64,000 bases of DNA from Jatrophihabitans_A lederbergiae. GTDB lineage: Bacteria; Actinomycetota; Actinomycetes; Mycobacteriales; Jatrophihabitantaceae. The notes beneath the pieces were generated by a model. That model was not told the DNA's origin and searched no databases. It was given only the letters and a program-made list of their open reading frames with translations. Position numbers and translations under genes: made by a program. The DNA lies in NCBI RefSeq assembly GCF_031845305.1, contig NZ_JAVREH010000010.1, forward strand, positions 62,001 through 126,000. Direction: 5' to 3'. Shown here piece by piece: positions 1-9,904 of the stretch; the first letter of the stretch is position 1, and every line of letters begins with the position of its first letter.

Positions 1-365
1 AGATCTCAGCGGACGGCGCGGCGTACGCCCGCCATGAGGCCGAGGCAACCGCGATCACCGACGCCCTGATGGGTACCGCACCGGCTGGCGTGTCCTGTCA
101 TTTCGGCGAACCGAGCAAGGTGGCTACCGCGAACCAGCTGATCGAAGCTGTCCAGCTGGACCTTCCGGTGAGCGCCCCGAAGGCCAGCGCAAAAACCGTT
201 ACCGTCCCCGGTGCGGGCTGGGCCACCGCGGCGTGGTTCGTCTGCAATGCCGACCGGCTCGGCATCGATTCCGTCGCGTACTCGGGCAAGCGGTGGAGCC
301 GGACCAAGGGCTGGAAGGCACACGGGGCCGCCCCGACGACCGAGGTCAGCGCGACGCTGGCCTGA
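1..365 (+). CDS. Conserved actinobacterial protein, C-terminal part (5' end outside window)
   Basis: The reading frame is open from base 3 and stops at 363-365, so only about 120 C-terminal residues are present. The visible part has two cysteines (in VSCHFGEP and WFVCNAD) about 55 residues apart and ends in a compact Trp/Lys-rich stretch (YSGKRWSRTKGW). It resembles extracytoplasmic proteins of actinobacteria that databases often label 'heavy metal transporter'. I see no metal motif or membrane segment supporting that label. Whether it has a signal peptide cannot be judged because the N-terminus is missing. It converges on the ferredoxin gene. Confidence 0.7.
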   Translation, partial: ISADGAAYARHEAEATAITDALMGTAPAGVSCHFGEPSKVATANQLIEAVQLDLPVSAPKASAKTVTVPGAGWATAAWFVCNADRLGIDSVAYSGKRWSRTKGWKAHGAAPTTEVSATLA

Positions 366-398
366 CGCGACTGCGCTGGCCTGACGCGACTGCGCTGA
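361..398. repeat. 19-bp tandem repeat after the first gene
   Basis: Two adjacent 19-bp copies (361-379 and 380-398) differ only at the last base. A degenerate third copy runs to about 428. The first copy overlaps the stop codon of the preceding gene. Probably slippage-derived; no function can be read from it. Confidence 0.8.
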
Positions 399-449
399 CC
401 TGACCGGACGTGCCGCGCTGACCTGACGTACGAAGCGGAGCCGGCCGGC

Positions 450-776
450 TCAGTGCTCGGCGGCCTGCGGCGGCAACGCGAGGATGAACGCCGGGTCGGC
501 CTCGGTCCTGCCGACCTTCGAGGCACCGCCCGGTGAGCCGAGGTCATCGAAGAAGTCCACGTTGGCCTGGGTGTACTCGCGCCACTTGTCCGGCAGGTCG
601 TCCTCGTAGAAAATTGCCTCGACGGGGCAGACCGGCTCGCACGCGCCGCAGTCCACGCACTCGTCCGGGTGGATGTAGAGCATCCGGCCACCCTCGTAGA
701 TGCAGTCGACCGGGCATTCCTCGATGCACGCCTTGTCCAGAACGTCGACGCACGGCTCGGCGATCACGTAGGTCAC
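450..776 (-). CDS. fdxC: Seven-iron ferredoxin, FdxC type
   Basis: A small electron-transfer protein of 108 residues. Cysteines at 9, 17, 21 and 25 and in the CVDCGACEPVCP stretch (40, 43, 46, 50) match the 3Fe-4S plus 4Fe-4S ferredoxins. Its sequence is very close to M. tuberculosis FdxC (Rv1177) as I remember it, including the C-terminal LGSPGGASKVG stretch. The start is GTG at 776, with GGAGG about 7 nt upstream. It is divergent from the acetyltransferase gene at 860. In related genomes this ferredoxin lies near mshB and dapC, and mshB is also nearby here. Its electron donor and acceptor are unknown. Confidence 0.95.
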   Translation of the reverse strand: MTYVIAEPCVDVLDKACIEECPVDCIYEGGRMLYIHPDECVDCGACEPVCPVEAIFYEDDLPDKWREYTQANVDFFDDLGSPGGASKVGRTEADPAFILALPPQAAEH

Positions 777-859
777 TGAAAATCCTCCAGGTACGGGTTA
801 CTGCTGGTACGGCTGCTGCTGCCATCGGCTCGGCGCTGTTTTCCGCGTTGCTGAATAGT

Positions 860-1822
860 ATGCCGGTCATGCTCCTGGACAGTCTTGTGGGTCAGCGGGT
901 CGTGCTGCGCTACCGCCGTACCGCCGCGACGGCCGGCCCGGCGTTCTCGGACGTGGTCGGTGAGCTGATCTCGGTCGAGGACGACACCGCCACGGTGTCC
1001 GCACGCCGCGGCCAGGTCACGCTGCGACGTTCCGACATCGCCGTCGTCCGAGCGGTGGCCGCGAACCGCGGCGAGATCCTCGAACTCGAGCGGATCAGCC
1101 GGCGCGGCTGGCGTGCCCGGGAGGTCACCGACCTCGACGGCTGGGAGCTGCATGCCGATCGCGGCTGGACGGGCCGGGCGAACTCGGTGCTGCCGCTGCG
1201 TACGCCGGGCCGGCCGGTGGCCGAGCTGTTGGCGGAGGCCGGCCGGTTCTACGCCGAGCGGGGGTTGCCGCTACAGGTGCAGCTGCCGTTGCCCGCCAGG
1301 GGCCTGCTGGACGCCGAGCTGGCGGGACGCTGCTGGAGGATCGAGCGTCCGACGATCATGCTGACCCGCTCGCTTACCCAGCGGTGGCCGGACGAGCCCC
1401 TCGCCAGCACGGCAGAGTTGCACGCCGAGCCCTCCCCGGAGTGGCTGGCGGCCTACCACTACCGCGGCGGCCGGCTGCCGGGGCACGCGATCGAACTGCT
1501 GACCAGACACGACCGGGTGCGCTTCGCCGCCGTCACCCGCGATGGCCGGGTCGTCGGCATCGCCCGGGGAACCGTGGACGAGGGCTGGCTGGGGGTGACC
1601 GCGGTCGAGGTGGCGCCGGAGCACCGCCGCGCCGGCGTGGCCACCGACCTGATGCTCGCACTGCAGTCCTGGGCCGGTGGCGAGGGCGCGAGCCGCTGCT
1701 ACCTGCAGGTGGACTCGGCGAACACCCCGGCCACCGCGCTCTACCAGCGGCTGGGCTTCACCGAGCACCACCGCTATCACTACCGGATCGAGCCGGGAGC
1801 AGCCGAGCCCACCGGGTCCTGA
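860..1822 (+). CDS. GNAT family N-acetyltransferase with N-terminal SH3-like domain
   Basis: The product is about 320 residues from ATG 860; a second in-frame ATG at 869 is equally possible, and neither has a clear ribosome-binding site. Residues 1-75 look like a small beta-barrel (GELISVEDDTATVSARRGQ). The C-terminal half is a GNAT fold, with the acetyl-CoA loop EHRRAGVATDLM and the final ALYQRLGF strand-helix. The substrate is unknown. The gene diverges from fdxC and its last 65 bases overlap the DUF6113 gene on the other strand. Both the GNAT call and the overlap are read directly from sequence; the N-terminal domain assignment is inference. Confidence 0.85.
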   Translation: MPVMLLDSLVGQRVVLRYRRTAATAGPAFSDVVGELISVEDDTATVSARRGQVTLRRSDIAVVRAVAANRGEILELERISRRGWRAREVTDLDGWELHADRGWTGRANSVLPLRTPGRPVAELLAEAGRFYAERGLPLQVQLPLPARGLLDAELAGRCWRIERPTIMLTRSLTQRWPDEPLASTAELHAEPSPEWLAAYHYRGGRLPGHAIELLTRHDRVRFAAVTRDGRVVGIARGTVDEGWLGVTAVEVAPEHRRAGVATDLMLALQSWAGGEGASRCYLQVDSANTPATALYQRLGFTEHHRYHYRIEPGAAEPTGS

Positions 1823-2270
1823 GCCAGGAACCGGTCCAGGCCATCGGGCCGTTCGAGATCAGCACCATGACAACGCCGGTCAGCAAGCCGAGCGCCAGCA
1901 GCGAGTAAGAGATGTAGGACTCGCCCCCGGCGGGCAGCAGGACGTCCCCTTCGGGCGTGGAACTTGCGAGCAGCAGCGCGGTGACGATCCAGCCGACCAC
2001 CGGCGGAGCCACCGAGAGCCGGCTGTCGGTGAGGCCGCGAGAGATCGCCGGCAGGGCGATGTTGCTGAGCACCGCCAGCACCGGCGCGATCGGAACCAGC
2101 GTGACGCCCAGCCGCGACGGCACCAGCAGCACCTCGATCGCCGCCGTGAGCATTCCCGCGAGCGCGAAGACCAGGTAGCCGAGCGCGAGCAGCGCGGGGT
2201 GAATCCTCCCGGCGGCCAGCTGCCGCGGCACCGCGCCGACTGACTCTCGAGCCGCCCATGGGTGGCTCAC
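1758..2270 (-). CDS. DUF6113-type four-helix membrane protein
   Basis: A 170-residue protein with four predicted membrane segments at about 26-46, 55-76, 91-106 and 119-140. It resembles small actinobacterial membrane proteins encoded directly after mshB (DUF6113). Its start GTG (2270) shares GTGA with the mshB stop, so translation is probably coupled. Its 3' end overlaps the convergent acetyltransferase gene by 65 bases. Function unknown; the context hints at mycothiol-related membrane biology, which is inference only. Confidence 0.8.
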   Translation of the reverse strand: MSHPWAARESVGAVPRQLAAGRIHPALLALGYLVFALAGMLTAAIEVLLVPSRLGVTLVPIAPVLAVLSNIALPAISRGLTDSRLSVAPPVVGWIVTALLLASSTPEGDVLLPAGGESYISYSLLALGLLTGVVMVLISNGPMAWTGSWLRTRWARLLPARSGSDSGGAR

Positions 2271-3235
2271 TCAGCCGCCGCCCGACCGTCCAGGCCCAGG
2301 CCGGCGAACAGATCCGTCTCGTGACCGTTCTGGTCCAATTCCCCCAGCTCGCCCACTCTCAGCCGGAAGTACTCCGTTGTCGCCACCCTGCGGCCGAGGT
2401 TGTCGGACAGCGCGAAGAACGGGCCGTCCAGGGTGATCTGAGTGGCGTGCGCGGCCATTGCCCGGGCCTTGGCGTCCCCGAAGTCGGAGCAGTCCAGCCT
2501 GGTGGTCACCAGCTCGTCCGCCACCACGAACGGCAGGTCATCGACGGTTTCGGCAGCGAAGGGCACCTCGCCTGCCGCGCTGCGAACAGCGACCAGCTGC
2601 TCGGCCATCACCGACCGGGGCATCGCCGTCCAATAGAGCTTCGACACCCGCCACGGAACAGAGTCTGATAAGCGGGCGGGGGTTTCGTCGGCGAACGGCG
2701 AGTACGCCGCGTCACCAGCGGCCCGCACAGCCGCGGTGGCGACCCGGTGCGCCATGATGTGGTCGGGATGGCCGTAGCCGCCGAAGTCGTCGTAGGTCAC
2801 CACGACCTGCGGGCGCACCTCGCGGATGACCGCGACCAGCTCGCCCAGCGCGGCCGCGAATACCGTCCGGTCGGTATCGGCGCGCCAGAACGCTCGCTCC
2901 CTGCTGTTCGCCGGGGTACCCATCATGCCGCTGTCGCGAAACCGCCCGGCGCCGCCGAGGAACCTGCGGTCCGTCACGCCCAGCTCAGCCATCGCCGCGT
3001 TGAGCTCCGCGATCCGCCAGCCGCCGAGTTGGTCGGCATGGTCGGCGGCGAGCTGGGCCAGGGCCGGAACCAGCACCTCACCCTCCTCGCCGAGGGTGCA
3101 GGTGACCAGGGTGACCTGCGCGCCTTCGGCCACGTAGCGTGCCATGGTCGCGCCGGTGCCGATGGTCTCGTCGTCGGGGTGGGCATGCACGAGCAGAAGA
3201 CGGCGGCCCGTGTCGTCCGGCTGGGTTTCAGTCAC
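2267..3235 (-). CDS. mshB: N-acetyl-1-D-myo-inositol-2-amino-2-deoxy-alpha-D-glucopyranoside deacetylase (mycothiol biosynthesis)
   Basis: MshB is the zinc deacetylase that produces GlcN-inositol, the second intermediate of mycothiol synthesis. The 322-residue protein has the PIG-L/LmbE fold: HAHPDDE at 17-23 supplies His19, Asp22 and the catalytic Asp, and GYGHPDH ending at His159 supplies the third zinc ligand. Length matches the family. The start is GTG 3235. The following DUF6113 gene overlaps by four bases. Mycothiol is restricted to actinobacteria, so this gene supports the phylum call. The close relative Mca also has this fold, but the length and the DUF6113 neighbour favour MshB. Confidence 0.93.
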   Translation of the reverse strand: MTETQPDDTGRRLLLVHAHPDDETIGTGATMARYVAEGAQVTLVTCTLGEEGEVLVPALAQLAADHADQLGGWRIAELNAAMAELGVTDRRFLGGAGRFRDSGMMGTPANSRERAFWRADTDRTVFAAALGELVAVIREVRPQVVVTYDDFGGYGHPDHIMAHRVATAAVRAAGDAAYSPFADETPARLSDSVPWRVSKLYWTAMPRSVMAEQLVAVRSAAGEVPFAAETVDDLPFVVADELVTTRLDCSDFGDAKARAMAAHATQITLDGPFFALSDNLGRRVATTEYFRLRVGELGELDQNGHETDLFAGLGLDGRAAAE

Positions 3236-3312
3236 AGCCCCAAACCTACCGCCGGCACCGTGCGCACCGAACGCGGCACATGAGGCCCACCGGACGGCAC
3301 GAGGCGCTGCGG

Positions 3313-4461
<1,149 letters not shown>

Positions 4462-4483
4462 ATAGCGAAGGTCTCCTCGTCGA

Positions 4484-5560
4484 CTACAGCGTGGGCTGGA
4501 TCTCGTCGGCCCACAACCGACGGCGCTCATCAGGCTGGATGTGGCAGCGCACGGAGTGGCCGGCGGAGCCGCCCGAGGTGATCAGCAGTTCTGGGTGCTC
4601 GGTCCGGCACCGGTCGCCCTCGACGTGGTTGCGGTACTGGCAGCGGGGGTTGAAGACGCAGCCGGACGGAACCTGGATCAGCGACGGCGGCTGGCCGGGG
4701 ATCGGCTGGAGCCGGTCCTGCCGGGTCCGGTCCAGACGCGGCATCGAGGTCAGCAGGCCCCACGCGTACGGCATCTCGGGCTCGTAGAACAGGTCATTCA
4801 CCGTGCCGGCCTCGACGCACTGGCCGCCGTACATGACCACCACGTGGTCACACGTCTCGGCGACCACGCCCAGGTCGTGGGTGATCAGGATGATGGCGGA
4901 GTTGAACTCCGTCTGCAGGCTCTTCATCAGGTCCAGGATCTGGGCCTGCACCGTGACGTCCAGAGCTGTGGTCGGCTCGTCGGCGATCAGCAGGGTGGGA
5001 TCGCAGACCAGCGCCATCGCGATCATCGCGCGCTGACGCATACCGCCGGAGAACTGGTGCGGGTAGTCGCTGAATCGCTTGTCCGGGTTGGGGATGCCGA
5101 CCCGGTCGAGCATCTCGATGGCTCGCTTGTGCGCGACCGCCTTCGAGACGTGGTTGTGCACGCGGTAGGCCTCGGTGATCTGGTCACCCACCCGGTAGAA
5201 CGGGTGCAGCGCCGACAGCGGGTCCTGGAAGATCATCGCCATCTTGTCGCCACGCAGGGCGCGCATCTCTTCTTCCGAGGCGCTGACGAGCTCCTTGCCG
5301 TCCAGCCAGACCTCGCCGGTGATCCGGGCTCGCGACCCCTTGTGCAGTCCGAGGATCGCCTGCGAGGTCACCGACTTGCCGGAGCCCGACTCCCCGACGA
5401 TGCCGAGGATCTCGCCGCGGCGGACGTCGAAGGACAACCCGTCCACGCTCTTGACCAAGCCGTCGGCAGTCGGGAAATGCACCCGCAGGTCACGCACCGA
5501 GAGATAGGCGTCGGAGGGGATGGACTCGTCGACTCGCAGGTCGAGGGACTGTGCACTCAC
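4484..5560 (-). CDS. Peptide ABC transporter ATP-binding protein, OppD/DppD type
   Basis: The first ATPase of importer B, 358 residues from GTG 5560, with a GGAG site about 10 nt upstream. Walker A GESGSGKS is at about 56-63, then FQDPLSALHP, signature SGGMRQRAMIAMA and Walker B LLIADEPTTALD, all typical of the OppD side. The C-terminal cysteine stretch (PSGCVFNPRCQYR) marks the oligopeptide subfamily. It lies 19 nt after the permease gene and 22 nt before its partner, so the five genes from 9619 to 3313 read as one operon. Substrate cannot be deduced beyond peptide-like. Confidence 0.92.
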   Translation of the reverse strand: MSAQSLDLRVDESIPSDAYLSVRDLRVHFPTADGLVKSVDGLSFDVRRGEILGIVGESGSGKSVTSQAILGLHKGSRARITGEVWLDGKELVSASEEEMRALRGDKMAMIFQDPLSALHPFYRVGDQITEAYRVHNHVSKAVAHKRAIEMLDRVGIPNPDKRFSDYPHQFSGGMRQRAMIAMALVCDPTLLIADEPTTALDVTVQAQILDLMKSLQTEFNSAIILITHDLGVVAETCDHVVVMYGGQCVEAGTVNDLFYEPEMPYAWGLLTSMPRLDRTRQDRLQPIPGQPPSLIQVPSGCVFNPRCQYRNHVEGDRCRTEHPELLITSGGSAGHSVRCHIQPDERRRLWADEIQPTL

Positions 5561-5579
5561 GTGTGGATGTCTCCGGTCT

Positions 5580-6587
5580 CTAGCTGTAGCTCACGCGCGG
5601 GTCAACGAACCCGTACGCGATGTCGACCAGGATGTTGGCGAAGACGACCGCGAACGTAGCAACGATCGTCACCCCCAGAATCACCGGCAGGTCCTGGCTG
5701 TTGATGGCCTGGATCGAGATCAGCCCGAGCCCTCGAAGGTTGAACACCTGCTCGGTGATCACCGCGCTGCCGACCAACTGCCCGATGTCCAGGCCGAAGA
5801 TGGTGACGATCGGAGTCAGAGCCGCTCGAAGACCGTGCTTGACCACCACAGTACGACGCGGTAAACCCTTCGCTCGCGCCGTCCGGATGTAGTCCTCGCT
5901 CATGGTCTCGAGCATGTTGGCGCGGGTCAGCCGGGCGTAGAGCGCCGCGTAGATGAAGGCGAGCGCGATCCAGGCGAGCACCATCGACCGGAACCACTGC
6001 GCCGGATCGGTGAACGGCGAGGCATAGCCGGTGTTCGTCAACAACTTCAGCTTGTACTTGAAGATCAGCAGCAGGATCGGGCCGGTGAAGAAGATGGGCA
6101 GCGACACGGCGGCGAGCGCCATCGTCATGGCGCTGCGGTCGAAGATGGAGCCCCGCTTGAGGGCGGACAGCGATCCGACGGCGAGGCCGCCGACCAGCCA
6201 CAGGATCGCGGCACCTGCCGCCAGGCTCAGTTCGACGGGCAGGGCGGTCCAGATCATGTGCGTGACCGGAAGCTGAAGCCGGAACGAGTAGCCCAGGCAC
6301 GGTGCCGCGCAGTGCACGGTCGCCCCGGTGCCGTCGCCGAGGTCGCGACCGAAGAGGATCCCGCCCGCCCAGTTGAAGTACTGCTTCCAGATGGGCAGAT
6401 CGAAGCCGAAGCGGTGCTCGATCAGCTTCTGGCCCTCTGCCGTCGGCGGAATCTTGCCGACGTAGAAAAGCGCCGGCGACACGTGTGCCACCCGCGGTCC
6501 CACCTGGAAGATGAAGAACGTCACGAAGCTGGTCACGAACAGCACCAGCACGCCGCCTAGCGAACGGCGAATGATGTATCTGATCAT
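5580..6587 (-). CDS. Peptide ABC transporter permease, DppB/OppB type
   Basis: An inner-membrane permease of 335 residues. It begins MIRYIIRRSLGGVLVLFVTSF, the usual OppB N-terminus, and has about six membrane segments. The cytoplasmic EAA loop EDYIRTARAKGLPRRTV docks the ATPases. A long external segment after helix 1 contains two cysteines (VHCAAPCLG), which is less usual. The start at 6587 has no clear ribosome-binding site and sits just 12 nt after a strong stem-loop, so translation may be limited relative to the upstream binding protein. Confidence 0.92.
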   Translation of the reverse strand: MIRYIIRRSLGGVLVLFVTSFVTFFIFQVGPRVAHVSPALFYVGKIPPTAEGQKLIEHRFGFDLPIWKQYFNWAGGILFGRDLGDGTGATVHCAAPCLGYSFRLQLPVTHMIWTALPVELSLAAGAAILWLVGGLAVGSLSALKRGSIFDRSAMTMALAAVSLPIFFTGPILLLIFKYKLKLLTNTGYASPFTDPAQWFRSMVLAWIALAFIYAALYARLTRANMLETMSEDYIRTARAKGLPRRTVVVKHGLRAALTPIVTIFGLDIGQLVGSAVITEQVFNLRGLGLISIQAINSQDLPVILGVTIVATFAVVFANILVDIAYGFVDPRVSYS

Positions 6588-6599
6588 CGTGTTTGGGTG

Positions 6600-6637
6600 C
6601 CGGTGGCCGGCTCGAATCGCTTCGAGCCGGCCACCGG
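6600..6637 (-). promoter_or_regulatory. 17-bp perfect stem-loop between binding-protein and permease genes
   Basis: Bases 6600-6616 and 6621-6637 are exact inverted copies around a TCGC loop. The hairpin lies 52 nt after the binding-protein stop and 12 nt before the permease start on the minus strand. There is no T-run on the minus side. Such hairpins in importer operons usually stabilise the upstream binding-protein mRNA or act as partial terminators; that role is inferred. Confidence 0.75.
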
Positions 6638-6688
6638 ACCGGTCACCTCTCTAGTCAGCCGAAGAGCGGTACTGCGTGGGGCGAGACG

Positions 6689-8500
6689 TTACTTGCCGTC
6701 GCTCGTCCCGATGTTGACGAAGTCGTAGTACGAACCGATTGCAAAGTTGTTACGCACGTTGGTCAGACGCGGGTTGCGGTAGTACAGCGTCTTGTCGTAC
6801 ACGAACGGAAGGTTCGTCGCGTCCTGCATCAGGTCGGCGTCGAGCTGCTTGAACAGGTCATCGTGACGACCGGTGCTCTTGGCCGCCTCTTTCAGGGCCG
6901 CGTCGATCTTCGGGTTGTTCACCTGGTTGTAGTTACCGCCACCGGGAGGAGCATTGCTCGCCACGATGGAGGTCCAGTAGCCGCCACCCGTCGGGTAGTC
7001 AGCACCCCAGCCGGCCTGCGCGATGCCGATGCCGACGCTCTTGACCGTCTCGGGCTTGCCGATGTAGGCGCCGTAGTAGCCGGACTGGGAGTGCGGCGCC
7101 GCGGTCAGCTTGATGCCGACCCGGGCCAAGGCCTGCTGCGAGGCGCTGAACACCGCCGGTCCGCGCGAGACGTTGGCGAAGGCTTCCTTGGTGCTGAAGC
7201 CGTTGGGTTGACCGCACTGCTTGAGCTCGTCCTTGGCCTTGGCCAGGTCACCGGTGTTGTCCGGGCCGGTCGGGTACGGGTTGGCGTTCGGGTCGTGACC
7301 CGGAACGGTCGGCTGGGCCATCGTGTTGGCGATGTCGCCACCGTATGTCCCACCGCGGGCGCGCTGCAGGTCGGACTTGTTCATCGCGTAGAAGACCGCG
7401 CGCCGGCAGTGCACGTTGTCCAGCGGCTTGACCTTGGAGAAGAGGTCGAAGTACCGGGTGTACGAGGACACCGGGTCATCGGCGTTCTTCTTCAGGTTCG
7501 GGTTCGAGACGATGGCCGTCTGGAACGCCGGTGCCACACCGTTGTCGGCGATCGCGTCGGCGGCGCCGGCCTGCAGCTGCTTGTCGTTGTCGTCGGCGTT
7601 GGTGTTGATGTTCAACGTGATCTTGTCGGCCAGCGGCTTGCGGATCTTGTCGGTGTCCTGGCTCCACTGGCTGTTGCGAACCCAGACGACCTTCTGCTCC
7701 GGCGTGTAGCTGGAGAACTTGTACGGCCCGTTCGAGAGCGGGTGCAGCGTGTACTTCGAGCCGGTGAAGGCGCCGTTCTCCTTCAGCGGAACCGGCGCCG
7801 AAGCCGGCAGCGTCATCAGGTAGTCGAAGTCCGGAGTGGACGAGTTCAGCTTGAAGCTGATGGTGTTGTCATCCGGCGTGGTGATGCTGTCGAGGCCACC
7901 GGTCTTGTCCTTGTACGGGCCCTGGTACGTCGGGTTGCCCTTGGCGTCGACCGGGCTCAGCAGCGTCAGGTAGTACGAGGCCGGTCCCTGGCTGAAGATG
8001 TCGGTCGCGAAGACGCGCTCGATGCCGTACTTGACTTCCTTGCTCGTGACGGGCGTGCCGTTCTCCCACTTCACGCCGCTCTTGAGCTTGTACGTCCACT
8101 GGGTGAAGTCGGCGTTGTGCTGGCCCAGCCCGGTGGCGAGGTCACCCTCGATGGCGATGTTGTTGGCGCCGGGAATCGAGGAGTAGCCGACGAGCGTACG
8201 GGTGAAGAGCCGCTGCATGTTCCAGCACCAGCCGTAGTACGTGTTGGCCGGGTCCCACGAGTCACAGTCACCCGTGGCCACGAGGTTCAGGCTGCCGCCG
8301 GGCTTGTCACTCTTGTTGACGAAGCCGATCGTGGCGGCGTTGAACGCCGCGGCGACTCCGGCCGTGGTTCCGTTGGCATTGCTCGCGCTGCTCTTGGGAC
8401 CGCCGGTGTTGTTAGAACTGCCGCCACCGCATGCGGTGACGACCATCGCCGCGACGGCCGTCAGGCCCACCGCGAATGCGACTCTCCTTTTTCTCAGCAT
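6689..8500 (-). CDS. Extracellular peptide-binding lipoprotein (SBP family 5)
   Basis: The solute-binding component of importer B, 603 residues. A basic N-terminus and hydrophobic helix lead to the lipobox VVTAC with lipidated Cys24, followed by a Gly/Ser/Asn-rich linker. The mature part has DppA/OppA-family features, such as the LATGLGQHNADFTQWTYKLKSG and GIERVF regions. Acceptor peptides are bound outside the cell and passed to the permeases at 5580-6587 and 8624-9619. The gene is unusually placed between the two permease genes. Ligand specificity cannot be read from the sequence. Confidence 0.93.
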   Translation of the reverse strand: MLRKRRVAFAVGLTAVAAMVVTACGGGSSNNTGGPKSSASNANGTTAGVAAAFNAATIGFVNKSDKPGGSLNLVATGDCDSWDPANTYYGWCWNMQRLFTRTLVGYSSIPGANNIAIEGDLATGLGQHNADFTQWTYKLKSGVKWENGTPVTSKEVKYGIERVFATDIFSQGPASYYLTLLSPVDAKGNPTYQGPYKDKTGGLDSITTPDDNTISFKLNSSTPDFDYLMTLPASAPVPLKENGAFTGSKYTLHPLSNGPYKFSSYTPEQKVVWVRNSQWSQDTDKIRKPLADKITLNINTNADDNDKQLQAGAADAIADNGVAPAFQTAIVSNPNLKKNADDPVSSYTRYFDLFSKVKPLDNVHCRRAVFYAMNKSDLQRARGGTYGGDIANTMAQPTVPGHDPNANPYPTGPDNTGDLAKAKDELKQCGQPNGFSTKEAFANVSRGPAVFSASQQALARVGIKLTAAPHSQSGYYGAYIGKPETVKSVGIGIAQAGWGADYPTGGGYWTSIVASNAPPGGGNYNQVNNPKIDAALKEAAKSTGRHDDLFKQLDADLMQDATNLPFVYDKTLYYRNPRLTNVRNNFAIGSYYDFVNIGTSDGK

Positions 8501-8537
8501 TGGTTTCTCTCATCCTCCTAGGCGATCGGAACTTCTT

Positions 8538-8557
8538 GCCGGCCTGTCACGGCCGGC
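8538..8557 (-). promoter_or_regulatory. 7-bp GC-rich hairpin between permease C and binding-protein genes
   Basis: GCCGGCC and GGCCGGC flank a six-base loop, 66 nt after the permease stop and 38 nt before the binding-protein start on the minus strand. No T-run follows. It may be an intra-operon attenuating or stabilising element. Confidence 0.4.
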
Positions 8558-8623
8558 TACGGCAGGTGCCGTTGTGAATACCCCCGTACGACGCCGAGGG
8601 CAACTGCGGTGAGGCCGACCCGG

Positions 8624-9619
8624 CTAGCGAGTCGACTTCGGGTCGAGTGCGTCGCGCAACCCGTCGCCGAACAGGTTGAACGACAGCACGGTCAGGAACA
8701 GCACGAGGCCGGGCCAGACCAGGTACATCACGTCGATCTGGAAGAAGCCACCGGCGTCGGAGAGCATCTTGCCCCAGGACGCGGTCGGCTCCTGGACACC
8801 GACTCCGAGGAAGGACAGGCCGGCCTCGCCGAGGATGTAGGTGGGGATGGTCAGCGTCACCCAGACCAGCACCGGGCCGACCAGGTTCGGCAGGATCTCG
8901 CGGGTGATGATGCGCCAGTCACTGGCGCCCAGGCTCCGCGCGGCGTCGACGAACTCCTTCTCGCGCAGCGAGAGCACCTGGCCGCGCACGATCCGTCCCA
9001 GGTAGGCGAAGCCGAAGAAGCCGAGAACGAAGATGACGACCGCGAAGTTGAGCGTCTGGCCCGTCATGCCGAGGAACCCGGACGACTGGCCGAAGATGGC
9101 CAGCAGGGCCAGGGCGAACAGCAGAGTGGGGAATGCCAGCAGGACGTCGAGCACCCGGGCGATCACCGCGTCGACGGTGCCGCGGTAATAGCCGGCGAGG
9201 ATGCCGGCGGCCAGGCCGAGAATCAGCGACAGGATCATGGCGGACACCGCGATCATCAGCGACGTCCGAGAACCGGCGATCAGGCGGGACAGGATGTCGC
9301 GGCCGTTCACCGGCTCGATGCCCAGCCAGTGGCTCGATGACGCGCCACCGAGGGCGCCCATCGGCATGTTGGTGTCGATGCTGGTGAGGTCGGAGTTGAA
9401 CTTGCCCGGCGGCTGGCCGTAGAGCTTGACCAGCACCGAGGAGAAGACCGCCACCAGGGTGATGACGACGATGCCCACACCGCCGGCCATCGCGACCTTG
9501 TCCTGCTTGAGCCGTCGCCAGGCGATCTGGCGCAGTGACCGACCCTGGATTGCTTCCTCAGCCGGTGCGATCGCCAGCTCGGTGGTGGCGACTTCAAGTT
9601 CACCTTGGGACAGCGACAT
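8624..9619 (-). CDS. Peptide ABC transporter permease, DppC/OppC type
   Basis: The second permease of importer B and first gene of its operon. I start it at ATG 9619, which has AAGGAGG about 11 nt upstream; the frame stays open to 9754 without a comparable site. The 331-residue protein has a cytoplasmic N-terminal tail, a first helix at about 47-70, the OppC-type HWLGIEPVNGRDILSR segment, and the EAA loop EKEFVDAARSLGASDWRII. The C-terminus NLFGDGLRDALDPKSTR is diagnostic of the DppC family. Confidence 0.92.
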   Translation of the reverse strand: MSLSQGELEVATTELAIAPAEEAIQGRSLRQIAWRRLKQDKVAMAGGVGIVVITLVAVFSSVLVKLYGQPPGKFNSDLTSIDTNMPMGALGGASSSHWLGIEPVNGRDILSRLIAGSRTSLMIAVSAMILSLILGLAAGILAGYYRGTVDAVIARVLDVLLAFPTLLFALALLAIFGQSSGFLGMTGQTLNFAVVIFVLGFFGFAYLGRIVRGQVLSLREKEFVDAARSLGASDWRIITREILPNLVGPVLVWVTLTIPTYILGEAGLSFLGVGVQEPTASWGKMLSDAGGFFQIDVMYLVWPGLVLFLTVLSFNLFGDGLRDALDPKSTR

Positions 9620-9810
9620 CGGGCGGACGGCCTCCTTCTCTTCCTTCTCTTCGCGGAACCCCGCGGCTACGCGGTTTCCGCCAACCGGCAACATTATGGG
9701 TCGCGGGTTACGTCGTGAATACGGTGGCACGTTTGCGACCAGATCGTGATGCAAATGCGTCCAGCGGTTCCGGACACTAGTCGATGCCGCGGACGCTGCT
9801 CACGAAGGAT

Positions 9811-9847
9811 GGGGGGGCTGCCTCAATCGTTACGGTGCAGACCCCCA
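9811..9847. terminator. Possible GC-rich stem-loop between the two importer operons
   Basis: A G7 run followed by CTGC can pair, with one bulge, with GCAGACCCCC across a 14-nt loop. It lies in the 285-nt gap between the binding-protein gene of importer A (stop 9905) and the permease of importer B (start 9619). It may end transcription of importer A. It lacks a T-run, so the call is weak. Confidence 0.3.
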
Positions 9848-9904
9848 CCTTCCGCGAGACTCACAAACCCTCAATAACTTGCATTAGAGTTATGGGGCCT
9901 TTGC

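Noticed and set aside
361..428. Short repeat array considered as a CRISPR or attachment site
   Set aside because: Units are directly adjacent without spacers, only two to three copies exist, and there are no cas or integrase genes nearby.
6593..8521. Very long plus-strand open frame opposite the binding-protein gene
   Set aside because: The opposite strand encodes a clear lipoprotein with signal peptide and family motifs. The plus-strand translation is Val/Arg/Gly-rich with no motif, as expected in the antisense of GC-rich coding DNA.
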